Source of the DNA: Planctomycetota bacterium
GTDB lineage: Bacteria > Planctomycetota > UBA1135 > UBA2386
Assembly (NCBI GenBank): GCA_028281765.1
Contig: JANQJF010000128.1
Coordinates: forward strand, 124,001 to 188,000
Direction: 5' to 3'
DNA: 64,000 bases
The notes beneath the pieces were generated by a model, which was not told the DNA's origin, searched no databases, and was given only the letters and a program-made list of their open reading frames with translations. The position numbers and the translations under genes are program-made. Positions 52,003 through 60,189 of this stretch are shown piece after piece (position 1 is the stretch's first letter; each line of letters starts with the position of its first letter).

Positions 52003-52022
52003 CTCCCTGCTAGTGCAGGGAG
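52003..52022 (-). promoter_or_regulatory. Hairpin enclosing the ribosome-binding site of the VIT-VWA gene
   Basis: CTCCCTGC and GCAGGGAG pair perfectly around a 4-base loop. On the mRNA the 3' arm contains GGGAG, the only good Shine-Dalgarno sequence, about seven bases before the ATG at 51995. Translation could be limited until the stem opens. Confidence 0.45.
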
Positions 52023-52067
52023 GCGGAACCGCGGCGATCCGGGTCAGTTCCCGGGCGAATCGGGAAT

Positions 52068-52271
52068 TCAGCCCCGGCGCTGGACCTCGACGTAGCCGAT
52101 GGCGCCGAACGGGTCCACCGAGTAGACCATGTCGAACTGTCCGAACTCGTCCGCGTGCGCGAGGAGTCGGCCGACCGACATCGCGACCGGGCGCACGACG
52201 CCAGGGCACGTCGTCTCTGCGATCTCGAGGCTGCGCTCGTCGTCGAATGCCGGCGTCGTCGGCGGGAGGCC
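52068..52271 (-). pseudogene. 3' remnant of an unidentified gene
   Basis: A 67-residue open frame with protein-like composition (FDDERSLEIAETTCPG, VGRLLAHADEFGQFDMVYSV, DPFGAIGYVEVQRRG) ends at TGA 52068-52070, followed by a small TTCCCG/CGGGAA hairpin. Upstream the frame is closed by TGA at 52272, exactly where the oppositely oriented sigma-factor remnant begins. No start signal is present. The family is not recognised. Confidence 0.4.
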
Positions 52272-52275
52272 TCAA

Positions 52276-52433
52276 AGCGACGCGCAGTTGGCAGAGGTAG
52301 TCGAGCTGCGCTTCTTTGCCGGAATCACGTTGAGGAGGTCGACGAGGCGCTCGAAGTCCCGCGCGGAGGCGCGTTCCGGGCCTGGCGTCTGGCGCAGGCG
52401 TGGTTGCTGCGCGAGCTGGGCAGCGGCGACTGA
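52276..52433 (+). pseudogene. Decayed C-terminal (region 4) fragment of an ECF sigma factor
   Basis: The frame starting at 52276 reads AQLAEVVELRFFAGIT. A one-base shift at about 52329 then gives VEEVDEALEVPRGGAF and WRLAQAWLLRELGSGD before TGA. Together they follow the region-4 helix-turn-helix of planctomycete-type ECF sigma factors (VELRFFAGLTVEE, then WRLARAWLLREL). The turn before WRLAQ is degraded, and regions 1-3 are missing. It is therefore a broken 3' remnant. The remaining DNA to 52476 shows nothing further. Confidence 0.6.
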
Positions 52434-52476
52434 CGCGCTCCAAGTGCCTTGGTGCGGTTCGCTGCTGACCGTCCGC

Positions 52477-53985
52477 TTAATCGTCGAGAGCGAAGGCAAT
52501 TCCCGGTGGCGGTAGGGGGCGCCGGCGCCGTCTCGGTAGGTCTCGCAGAATCTTCTCGAACTCGGCCTTGGACAGGCCCACGTTGCGGCCCGTCATCCAC
52601 GCGAGCAGCCGTCGACTCAGCACGGCCGCTTCGAAGTGATCGGACTCGATCAGATCCACGAGAACCGGGACGGCTTCCTCGCGATCCGCGATGAGCAGGC
52701 AGCGCGCCGCGAAATATCGGACCAGCGGGTCGAGCACGAGGATGCTGTCGACGATCTCGTCCGGTCGAGCGGCGTTCGTCTGCTCGAGGCAGTACATGGC
52801 GTGTGCGCGGACGACGGACTCCAGGTTCGAATCGCGGGCGAGAGCCCAGATTGGCCCTTTCGCGTGCTCGAGCGATTCGAACTTCGAGAGGATGTCCAGG
52901 CACGTGTTCATCGACCGCGCTGGCAGTCTCGGCAGAAGCGTCGCAAGCCGGAACGCATCCCCGTTCGCGAGTCGGATTCTTCCCAGCGCCCGCAACGCGA
53001 TCTCGATGTCCTCGGCGTCGCCGAACTCTGCGGATTCCCAGATGGTCTGCAACGCCTCGGGTGGGATCACGTCGGGCATGGCGCGGAGAGCTGCCTCGCG
53101 CAACTGCCCGCGCGTGGACATCAAGATCTCGATGATGATGTCAATGGGCGCTTCGGGACGGCTTGCGCACACTTCGAGTGCGGCGAGTTGGACTGCGGGT
53201 GCGTCGTCGTGCAAGAAGGTGCGCAGCTGTGCTTTGGTCCACGGCGCGAGACGCTCCGCGGCCTTCAAGGCCCGCACTCGGAGCTGCGGCGCGGCCTCGC
53301 TACCGACGATCCGTTCGAGATCCGGTCGGAGCGACTTTGCGCCCGAAACGCCGGCGTACTCCGCTGCTTCGCCGACCAGCGGGTGAGCCGTCTTGTTCAG
53401 AACGTCGCGAATTGCCTTCGTGCGGGCTCGGCCCGTCCCGTGGCCGGCACCGCCCGCCGCGAAGTGTTTCAGTCGTGCGCGTTCGTCCGGGTGCCACGCG
53501 GCGCGAAACCGTGTGAGTTCGGACGTGACGGTCCGATCGACCTTGGACTGCACGTCGTCTGGTCGCTTGATGACAATCACCCGGTCGGGAACCGAGAGCC
53601 AGAACAGCAACACGACGGCAGCTCCCGCGAGGGACAGGATGGCGACCGCGATCCTGGCCGCTCGAACTTGGTCGAATCCCGTGTAGAGCCAGTCCGCTCC
53701 AGTGTGATCGTCCTCGGCAGCGTGCTCTTCGACCGCCTCGGCGAGTCTCTCGATCGCGCCGCGCGTCGCCGGACTGAACTCTCGGCGTTTCGTGCGCTCG
53801 GCCAGCGCAGCATCTGCCTGTTGAACGGCGTCGTCGAGTTTGCGCCAGTTTTCATCGGCGCTGGCGGCCTCCGACTCCTCTCCCGTGGGCTGGTCGCGTT
53901 CGACCGCCAGCGCCAACTCCTCGAGGCTGTGACGCTCCAGTGGGTCCGTGCTGCCGACACCCTCGGCCGATCGTGGTCCCCTCAC
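52477..53985 (-). CDS. Membrane protein with HEAT-like repeats
   Basis: 502 residues. An acidic, helical N-terminal region (~100 residues) precedes a membrane helix at about 110-130 (ARIAVAILSLAGAAVVLLFWL). The outer part is made of HEAT-like repeats from about 190 to 480, e.g. QLRVRALKAAERLAPWTKAQL, RGQLREAALRAMPDVIPP and IEIALRALGRIRLA. No catalytic motif is seen. The GTG start overlaps the stop of the PilX-like gene by four bases (GTGA), so it belongs to the second pilin operon and may act as its scaffold. Confidence 0.72.
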   Translation of the reverse strand: MRGPRSAEGVGSTDPLERHSLEELALAVERDQPTGEESEAASADENWRKLDDAVQQADAALAERTKRREFSPATRGAIERLAEAVEEHAAEDDHTGADWLYTGFDQVRAARIAVAILSLAGAAVVLLFWLSVPDRVIVIKRPDDVQSKVDRTVTSELTRFRAAWHPDERARLKHFAAGGAGHGTGRARTKAIRDVLNKTAHPLVGEAAEYAGVSGAKSLRPDLERIVGSEAAPQLRVRALKAAERLAPWTKAQLRTFLHDDAPAVQLAALEVCASRPEAPIDIIIEILMSTRGQLREAALRAMPDVIPPEALQTIWESAEFGDAEDIEIALRALGRIRLANGDAFRLATLLPRLPARSMNTCLDILSKFESLEHAKGPIWALARDSNLESVVRAHAMYCLEQTNAARPDEIVDSILVLDPLVRYFAARCLLIADREEAVPVLVDLIESDHFEAAVLSRRLLAWMTGRNVGLSKAEFEKILRDLPRRRRRPLPPPGIAFALDD

Positions 53986-55055
53986 CGCGAGAGCTCCTGC
54001 CAGCCATTGAACGCGACGCTCTGCCCCGCGAGAGAGTTCGCGAGATTGATGGCTTGCGAGGAGTAGTGAAACTCTGAGGTGCCGCGGAGTTGGAGTCTTC
54101 CACCCGACGGGCCCTGGAGCACGGAGCCGAAAACGTCCGCCGTGCCGGCGCTGTTGTCGATCTCGCCGAGCACGATGATGACCCCGTCGAATCGGAAGTT
54201 TCCCCGCAACTCGAGGTCTCCGGTGACGACGAGGATTCCGGCACCGGTCGTGTTGCCGGCGAAGCGAACGTTCCCGTTTCGATACGTGACGTTGGCGACG
54301 CCTGCTGGGCCGTCGCCGAACGAGAAGCTTGAATACTGGCTGTTCGTCAGCACGACGTTCGCGATGTTCTGCAATTGGGCGACTAGGGTCGGCAGATCAA
54401 CCGCATTGGCGAGCCCGATGCTGGGCGGACCACCGGGTCCGACTACGTACGCCTCCTCACCGCTCAGTTCGCTAGTGAGATGCGCCAGGGTGCCCGGGGG
54501 AGCGATCGCGATGCCGGGCACGTCTGGACCTGAACCGGCCGTGCCGTCCATCTCGACATCGATTCCCGAGATGACGGGTGTACCGTTCAGGTCGATCTCG
54601 ATACCGTCGTCCATAGTCGCGAACGCGGCGTCCAACGGTGGCAGCAGAGGAATCGTCCCGAGATACGCCGCGACGCGGCGCGTCGTGTGGCGGTAGCGAC
54701 CGATCACCTCGATCTGAAACACGTCCTCATCGGCCTCGTCGACGAGCAGGTCGGCATCGTTGTTGTGGCCGTCCGTCCCGAGGAACGTGGGGATCACGGT
54801 GAACGATTGCCCGGAGCCCAGATTGCGCTGATACGCCATGCCGCTGACGAGCGTTCCGATCTTGCTTCGGTGGATCGCGTCGTCGACGCCGGCTTCCGCG
54901 GCGAGCAAAGCGATCTCGTTGTCGATCTCCGAGTTGAGCTCGGCGTTGCGCCCGAACATCGTCGTGGCGAACGACCCCACGAGCAGCACGATCGGAACCA
55001 TGATCGCCAGGAGCGACATCAAGACGAAGCCGCGCTCGTGTTGCTGGTGTCTCAT
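53982..55055 (-). CDS. PilX-like minor pilin or pilus-assembly protein
   Basis: 357 residues. The N-terminus ERGFVLMSLLAIMVPIVLLVG is a prepilin/PilX-like segment without Glu at +5, followed by a coil (EIDNEIALLAAEAGVDDAIH) that is usual for PilX-type proteins. The remainder is beta-rich and includes repeated short strands near 280-340 (VRFAGNTTGAGILVVTGDLEL, RGNFRFDGVIIVLGEID), like a beta-solenoid. PilX-like proteins act at pilus tips with PilV and PilW. It lies 11 bases behind the PilW-like gene. Confidence 0.7.
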   Translation of the reverse strand: MRHQQHERGFVLMSLLAIMVPIVLLVGSFATTMFGRNAELNSEIDNEIALLAAEAGVDDAIHRSKIGTLVSGMAYQRNLGSGQSFTVIPTFLGTDGHNNDADLLVDEADEDVFQIEVIGRYRHTTRRVAAYLGTIPLLPPLDAAFATMDDGIEIDLNGTPVISGIDVEMDGTAGSGPDVPGIAIAPPGTLAHLTSELSGEEAYVVGPGGPPSIGLANAVDLPTLVAQLQNIANVVLTNSQYSSFSFGDGPAGVANVTYRNGNVRFAGNTTGAGILVVTGDLELRGNFRFDGVIIVLGEIDNSAGTADVFGSVLQGPSGGRLQLRGTSEFHYSSQAINLANSLAGQSVAFNGWQELSR

Positions 55056-55066
55056 GGAATCACGCT

Positions 55067-55699
55067 CTAGTTGTTTCTGAGGTAGAACTGCTGCTCTACC
55101 TCACTGCGGTAGATCCTGTTGTCGGCGGCTCGGCGAGCGATGCGCAGTCGCATCGACAGCAACCGTCCGTCGAACATGAAGGTGCACTCTTCGACATCTC
55201 GGAGAATCGCGAGCGTGATGCCGTTCTGCAGAAGCAGGACCCGGCCCTCGTCGATCAGTCCGTCTCCATCGTCGTCCTGGTCGTTGTCTGTTTCGCCGGA
55301 ATCGAGTTCGAACACGATTCGACGAGGAGTTGTCGACAGGGCGGCGTTCATCGAGAACTGTCCGGTCGCCGAGAGGAACTGGAGTCCGGGGCGCCAGGCG
55401 AGATCCGTGGGCGAGATCCATTCCCCGACGCTCGTGGCCAGGAGTGTGGTGACGTCGTCCGTGACGGCGGGGACTTCGACAGTCGACAGCTTTGCCGGGC
55501 GGATGAGTTTGGCGAGTCGCTGACTCATGCGTCGGCACGCGGTGTTCACGTCGGCGGCCCGGCTACTGGTTTCGATGGACTGACTCGCCGTCGAGCTGGT
55601 GGCTCCGATGATCAGCAGGATCGGGATGACCACGGACAAGGAGATCATCGTCTCCAGGAGGGTGAACCCGCTTTCGCGGCTCGCTGCCTCGCGCACCAT
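55067..55699 (-). CDS. PilW-like prepilin
   Basis: 210 residues from ATG 55699; a GTG one codon upstream (55702) would overlap the previous stop in a GTGA. The site is SG/FTLLETMISLSVVIPILLI with Glu+5. A central calcium-type loop, DNDQDDDGDGLIDEG, and a closing EVEQQFYLRNN fit minor pilins of the PilW group. It lies between PilV- and PilX-like genes, so it is likely part of a tip or priming complex of a type IV pilus-like filament. The core assembly genes are not nearby. Confidence 0.75.
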   Translation of the reverse strand: MVREAASRESGFTLLETMISLSVVIPILLIIGATSSTASQSIETSSRAADVNTACRRMSQRLAKLIRPAKLSTVEVPAVTDDVTTLLATSVGEWISPTDLAWRPGLQFLSATGQFSMNAALSTTPRRIVFELDSGETDNDQDDDGDGLIDEGRVLLLQNGITLAILRDVEECTFMFDGRLLSMRLRIARRAADNRIYRSEVEQQFYLRNN

Positions 55700-56130
55700 C
55701 ACCGCCGCTCCGTCACGAGAGTCTGAAGGGCCAGCTGTGAGTTTCCTGAGACGCCTCTCCAGCGTACGATCGCGACGACTCGGTGCAGGACCTCACCGCC
55801 GACGTTCTGATCCTCGGTGACGACGAATTCGCCGGGCAGTCCGTCGCTGTCGCCGGTGCGGGGTTCGAGCCCACCCGGATCGCCGTTGGCGCCCGGGATA
55901 TCAAACCCGACGCCGTCGAGCGCGGCGATCTCCGCGTCCGAGAGCGTGCGCACGCGCTCGAGGTTGTTGACCACGGCGCTCAGGGCGAGGCTGCGCTCCG
56001 CGACGACCTGACGGTGTCGCCCTTGCTGCGTCACGATCGTCAGAACCGCGCCCACGAGCACGAGGCACGTGAGCGTCGCGATCATCACCTCGATGAGGCT
56101 GGTGCCGGATTCTGTGGAACGGTCGATCAT
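55699..56130 (-). CDS. PilV-like prepilin
   Basis: 143 residues from ATG 56130. The site is SG/TSLIEVMIATLTCLVLVG: Thr replaces the usual Phe at +1, while Glu+5 is kept. ALSAVVNNLERVRTLSDAEIA and a Gly/Asp-rich loop follow, as in PilV-type minor pilins. First gene of the leftward set PilV, PilW, PilX and a HEAT protein. The ~210 bases upstream, shared with the divergent pip gene, should contain the promoters, but none is clear; a small CGTCTC/GAGACG hairpin lies at 56204-56220. Confidence 0.75.
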   Translation of the reverse strand: MIDRSTESGTSLIEVMIATLTCLVLVGAVLTIVTQQGRHRQVVAERSLALSAVVNNLERVRTLSDAEIAALDGVGFDIPGANGDPGGLEPRTGDSDGLPGEFVVTEDQNVGGEVLHRVVAIVRWRGVSGNSQLALQTLVTERR

Positions 56131-56340
56131 GGAGACAAGCCGAGTGGCCACTGGACGCCGTCGACTTGAACGCGAGCTGGCTTGAGAGCCCCACCCTCGG
56201 CACCGTCTCAGATCGAGACGAGGTTCGGAGCTTCGAAGCCGGCGAGTGCTCGGGAGTCGATACGGGCCTCTCGGGGGCAGACGACTGTAGGGTGGAGTTC
56301 GGCTTGCCCGAGAAGCGGTTCGGCCCCACACTCGACTTCC

Positions 56341-57303
56341 ATGGCCACACGCGATGCGACGACCGGACGGTATCCCCCGATCGAACCCTACGCGACCGAG
56401 ATGCTCGAGGTGGGGGATGGGCATACGATCTACGTCGAGCAGTCGGGCAATCCCGACGGCAAGCCGGTCGTCGGTCTGCACGGTGGCCCGGGTGGCGGAT
56501 CCGCACCGGCGATGCGAGAGTACTTCGATCCGGAGGTCTATCGCATCGTGCTCTTCGACCAGCGCGGATGCGGCAAGAGTACGCCGTTCGCGAGTCTCGA
56601 GGCGAACACCACTTGGCATCTCGTCGCCGACATCGAGCGGATTCGCGAACACCTCGGCATCGACACGTGGCAGGTCTGGGGCGGTTCGTGGGGAAGCACG
56701 CTCGCACTTTCCTACTCGCAGAAGCATCCCGAACGCGTGACCGAGCTCGTGCTGCGCGGAATCTTCATGCTGCGCCGCTCCGAGCTGCTGTGGTTCTACC
56801 AAGACGGCGGCAGCCACATGTTCCCGGACGCGTGGGACGTGTATCGAGACGCCATTCCCGAAGTCGAGCGGCACGACTTCATGTCGGCCTACTATCGCCG
56901 GCTCACGAGCAGCGATCCCGAAGTGCGCGCCGCGGCCGCGAAGGCGTGGTCGGTTTGGGAGGCGTCGACGAGCTTCCTGCAGCAGAATCCGAAGCACATC
57001 GAGAAGGCTGCGGGCGATCGCTTCGCCGACGCGTTTGCGCGGATCGAGTGCCACTACTTCGTGCACGGCGGCTTCTTCGAGTGCGACGACCAGCTGCTGC
57101 GTGACGTGCCGAGGATCCAGCACATCCCATGCACGATCGTGCACGGCCGCTACGACGTTGTGTGTCCGATCCGCTCGGCCTGGGATCTCAAGCGAGTGTG
57201 GCCGGAGGCGAAGCTCGTGATCTCGCCCAACTCAGGGCACTCGGCATTCGAGCACGAGAACAGCCGGGCGCTGGTCGATGCGACGGATGCGTATCGGCCT
57301 TAG
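56341..57303 (+). CDS. pip: Proline iminopeptidase
   Basis: 320 residues, the usual size of the alpha/beta-hydrolase family S33 enzyme. Oxyanion-hole motif VGLHGGPGGGS, then LFDQRGCGKSTPFA, nucleophile Ser in VWGGSWGSTLALSYSQKHPE, Asp in HGRYDVVCP and His in PNSGHSAFEHEN complete the catalytic triad. It removes N-terminal proline from peptides. No signal peptide is present, so it is cytoplasmic. The ATG at 56341 is chosen from the conserved N-terminal YPPIEPYATEML nearby; the longer frame lacks support. Confidence 0.95.
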   Translation: MATRDATTGRYPPIEPYATEMLEVGDGHTIYVEQSGNPDGKPVVGLHGGPGGGSAPAMREYFDPEVYRIVLFDQRGCGKSTPFASLEANTTWHLVADIERIREHLGIDTWQVWGGSWGSTLALSYSQKHPERVTELVLRGIFMLRRSELLWFYQDGGSHMFPDAWDVYRDAIPEVERHDFMSAYYRRLTSSDPEVRAAAAKAWSVWEASTSFLQQNPKHIEKAAGDRFADAFARIECHYFVHGGFFECDDQLLRDVPRIQHIPCTIVHGRYDVVCPIRSAWDLKRVWPEAKLVISPNSGHSAFEHENSRALVDATDAYRP

Positions 57304-57314
57304 GCTGGCGTGAC

Positions 57315-58421
57315 TCAGAACGCGGCGTCGATGAGCGTCGTTGCCCGGGCGCTGCCGACCACGATGGTGCCGCTCGATCCCAGCGCGAAAAGCTGGATGT
57401 AGAACGTTGCCGAGTCCACGCCGGGCAGCATGCGCGTCGGCACGCCGGGAATGGAGAGCTGCCCCGACGCGGGCATCAGTCCTCTCCATGCGGGTGCCGC
57501 GGCGAGGCCGAGCGCGAGAGTATCGATCGAGAACGGCGATGGCGTCACCGTCGGCGAGAACGTGAACATCAGTGCCAACGAGTCTCCGGGCGGCCCCTCG
57601 AGAACGTACGTCAGCGGCTGGAATTCACGGACGGTGGGTGGCAGCCGGAGGGTGTGGGTCGGGCCGTTCGATTGCTGGAGCGTCGAACCGGGCGCGTTCG
57701 CGAACGTCGGCGCGCCGGATCCCGGGACGAAGGAGCAACCACGTGCGATGAGCGACGCGGTCGGGGACAACCGGACTGCGGCGCCGCCAACCAGCAAAGG
57801 GAGTGGTGGTGCCTCTCCTCCCTGGAACGTGCAGTCGATCGCGTGCACGTGTGCGTCGTCGACGCGCATGCCGGCGAGTCCCTCAGCCAGCGGAAAGACC
57901 GAGGCGACTACGTCCGATCCGGTCATCGTGACGGTGGACCGGGTGACGTTCAGGCCGGCTTCTCCGTCGGGTGCGAGCGCGAACCCGCCACCGAGTTCCG
58001 CGTCCGAGAACACGACCGAGACACTGTCGACCACGTGGACGATCACCGAGGTGCGTAGGTCGGCGAGCCAGACCGAGGCGTCGCAATCGACGATGTCGAT
58101 GCGTTGCGCCAACAGGGTGATCTCCAGGTTCTGGACCAGCACTTCGCCCGAATCGACGTTCTGGATGGCGAGGTTGTACGGCATCGGAACCGGTCCCGGG
58201 CCGTCCCCGATCAGTCGCAACGGCTTGTCGATGACGCCTGTGAGTCCCGATGGGGGCTGCGCGTTGCGGTAGAGCAAGGTGTCCCCGGGGCTGGCTTCGT
58301 CGAGGAACCACTGCAGGTCCAGAGTCGACGAGTCGATGATGGTGACGTTCTGGGCGGGCAATGCTGCCGTCGTTGCGACGACCGCGAGGGATGTGGTGCG
58401 GAGAGCGCTGCGGATCCACAT
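57315..58421 (-). CDS. Secreted parallel beta-helix protein with shared C-terminal domain
   Basis: 368 residues. Signal peptide ends AALPAQ. Residues ~25-240 have the short repeating strands of a right-handed beta-helix (LVQNLEITLLAQRIDIVDCD, VSVVFSDAELGGGFALAPDG, HAIDCTFQGG), the fold of pectate lyase-like proteins, with no catalytic residues evident. From about 258 the terminal domain shared by other exported proteins follows (TFYIQLFALGSSGTI near the end). ATG 58421 is preferred because the signal peptide begins there. It is convergent with pip, 11 bases apart. Confidence 0.75.
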   Translation of the reverse strand: MWIRSALRTTSLAVVATTAALPAQNVTIIDSSTLDLQWFLDEASPGDTLLYRNAQPPSGLTGVIDKPLRLIGDGPGPVPMPYNLAIQNVDSGEVLVQNLEITLLAQRIDIVDCDASVWLADLRTSVIVHVVDSVSVVFSDAELGGGFALAPDGEAGLNVTRSTVTMTGSDVVASVFPLAEGLAGMRVDDAHVHAIDCTFQGGEAPPLPLLVGGAAVRLSPTASLIARGCSFVPGSGAPTFANAPGSTLQQSNGPTHTLRLPPTVREFQPLTYVLEGPPGDSLALMFTFSPTVTPSPFSIDTLALGLAAAPAWRGLMPASGQLSIPGVPTRMLPGVDSATFYIQLFALGSSGTIVVGSARATTLIDAAF

Positions 58422-58518
58422 GGGATGTTTTGCCGATTGATAGGAGAACACTCGGGGGCGGCCGAGAGTTCTTGACCGGCGGCGGTCGGGTGGATGCAAA
58501 ATCCGTCCGATATGAAGT

Positions 58519-58546
58519 GAGCGGTCAGCGCGTGTGCCGACCGCTC
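58519..58546. terminator. Hairpin downstream of the 58623 gene
   Basis: GAGCGGTC and GACCGCTC pair perfectly across a 12-base loop, between two leftward genes. No T run follows on either strand. It may add to termination after the hairpin at 58605-58627. Confidence 0.35.
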
Positions 58547-58561
58547 GTGTGAGTTCTTTGT

Positions 58562-58604
58562 GGGGTTTGTGCGGGTCGGGTGCGGGCTCGGGCTCGGGCG
58601 CGGG
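58562..58604 (+). repeat. G-tract array, seven G runs, possible G-quadruplex
   Basis: Seven runs of three or four G separated by two to seven bases (CTC, CGC, TGC spacers), directly adjacent to the stop-codon hairpin. It has the same arrangement as the array at 42572-42610. Confidence 0.6.
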
Positions 58605-58627
58605 ACTGACGCGCTCCGCGCGTCAGT
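58605..58627. terminator. Hairpin overlapping the stop codon of the 58623 gene
   Basis: ACTGACGCG pairs perfectly with CGCGTCAGT around a 5-base loop, and the TGA of the leftward gene (58623-58625) lies inside the stem. A G-tract array follows. There is no T run. The layout copies that at 42572-42637. Confidence 0.5.
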
Positions 58628-60116
58628 AGAACTGAACCCGAATCGGGTTGCTCAGCTTGCCCGGCAAGCCCGTGAACGTGCCCTGATACGCCTGGAACTC
58701 GAGCGCGACGCTCGCCGTGTTGAACAGGTTCCAGAGCCCCGCCGAGATCGGCAGCGTGAACGTCGCCGTGCCGTTCGGGTTGATCGGCAGGTTCGTGAAC
58801 ACCGTCGTCGGGTAGACGTGCGGGAAGTCGGGGTTGATCGGTCCGGGGAAGGTCGCCGGATCGAAGCCACACGGCAGGTTGGAGCCGAGGTCGATCAGGA
58901 CCAGCGCCGGAGGGCCAGCGGGGTCGCCGCCGCCGATTTCGATCGTCATCGGGCCGGCACCGAGGATCTGCTCGGTCGGTGAGTCCATCGTGAAGTGGCT
59001 GAGGTTCGGTCGAGTCAGGGCGAGGGCGTCGAGGCTGTGCACGCCGCCGGTGGTGATCAGTCCGACCTGGAGACCGGACGTCGGGAACGGAGCCGGCAGG
59101 CCGAGCATCGAGTTGACGACGCCGATCTGCCCGCCGCCCTGCGTGGAGATCACGCCTGCGCCGGTCAGCATCTCTCCGGAGATCAGGAGGTCCGGCGCCG
59201 GGGTCGTGGCCCACGTGCTGAACCAGGTCGTGCCCCACGGGTCGTTGGCGAGCCCGTCGACGTCGCCGATCAGACCTGCGGGCGCACCGACGTGGTTCGA
59301 GATATTGGAGGCGCCGACCCAAGCGTCGACATCGGGCTCGGTCGCGAGCAGCATGCCGGTGTTCGGTGCGACCGAGCCAGCGCCGACGAGGACCGCGCCG
59401 TCCGCCGCGACGTTCCAGACGCCGACGGCCCAGGACGGGATCATCAGGATCGCGCCGTCTTCGACGAACATCGAGCCGACCGAGGCGACGTTGATCATCA
59501 CGTCGTCTTCGACCGAGAGGATGATGTCGAAACCGATCGCGCCCGGCGTCGAGCGACCGATCGTGATCGCGTCGATGTTGAACGGGTCGGAGGCCGCGAT
59601 CCCGAACGCGTTACGCGCGTCCTGCTCCGTCAGGAAGTACTCGATCGAGCCGGCGCCGCCGACGGCGGTGCGAAAGCGCCAGACGTCGCCGGGCGCGGCG
59701 AAGTTGCCGTAGACGTCGTTGTACTGCGACTGCCCGGAGATGAAGACGCGTGTCTTGTCGAGCTGCGTCGGCACGCCGATCATGTCGCGCGGGTGGAGGC
59801 TCGCGTCGACGCCGTCGAAGCTCGTCGGGTCGAAGTAGTTGCCGTCGCAGTCGACGTCGCCGGCGACCGTGTTGTAGCCGAGGCCGGGCATGTACGCCTT
59901 GGACTCGTACGGATAGACGCCGAGCACGGGGTGCGGGACCGGCTCGACGTACTGCAGCGAGTTGTCGCGGACCAGGTTCAGACCCGGCGTGCTCGCGCAC
60001 TGGTTGCTCTGCTCGTCGACGAGAGTCGAGTAGAGGAGGCCGTTGCCGTTCTGGGCGGTCGCGGCGGCGGCGGAGAGGATTGCGAAAGTGGCGGTGGTCA
60101 GAATCGTGGCGTTCAT
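58623..60116 (-). CDS. Secreted protein with shared C-terminal domain
   Basis: 497 residues from ATG 60116 with AAGGAG seven bases upstream. Signal peptide ends AAATAQ. The first ~370 residues are beta-rich without a recognised family: SPGAIGFDIILSVEDD-type segments, VASVGSMFVEDGAILMIP and LISGEMLTGAGVISTQGGGQ. The last ~115 (PAGPPALVLIDLGSNLPCGF, NPNGTATFTLPISAG, VALEFQAYQGTF) are the domain common to other exported proteins of the window. The abundance of Asn/Gly and acidic residues fits an extracellular protein. Function unknown. Confidence 0.75.
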   Translation of the reverse strand: MNATILTTATFAILSAAAATAQNGNGLLYSTLVDEQSNQCASTPGLNLVRDNSLQYVEPVPHPVLGVYPYESKAYMPGLGYNTVAGDVDCDGNYFDPTSFDGVDASLHPRDMIGVPTQLDKTRVFISGQSQYNDVYGNFAAPGDVWRFRTAVGGAGSIEYFLTEQDARNAFGIAASDPFNIDAITIGRSTPGAIGFDIILSVEDDVMINVASVGSMFVEDGAILMIPSWAVGVWNVAADGAVLVGAGSVAPNTGMLLATEPDVDAWVGASNISNHVGAPAGLIGDVDGLANDPWGTTWFSTWATTPAPDLLISGEMLTGAGVISTQGGGQIGVVNSMLGLPAPFPTSGLQVGLITTGGVHSLDALALTRPNLSHFTMDSPTEQILGAGPMTIEIGGGDPAGPPALVLIDLGSNLPCGFDPATFPGPINPDFPHVYPTTVFTNLPINPNGTATFTLPISAGLWNLFNTASVALEFQAYQGTFTGLPGKLSNPIRVQFY

Positions 60117-60189
60117 GGTGGACTCCTTGCGGGTTCACCTCGCTGACTTGAACGCCGTGGGGGGTGTTACACTGGTTTCGAGGATTTCG

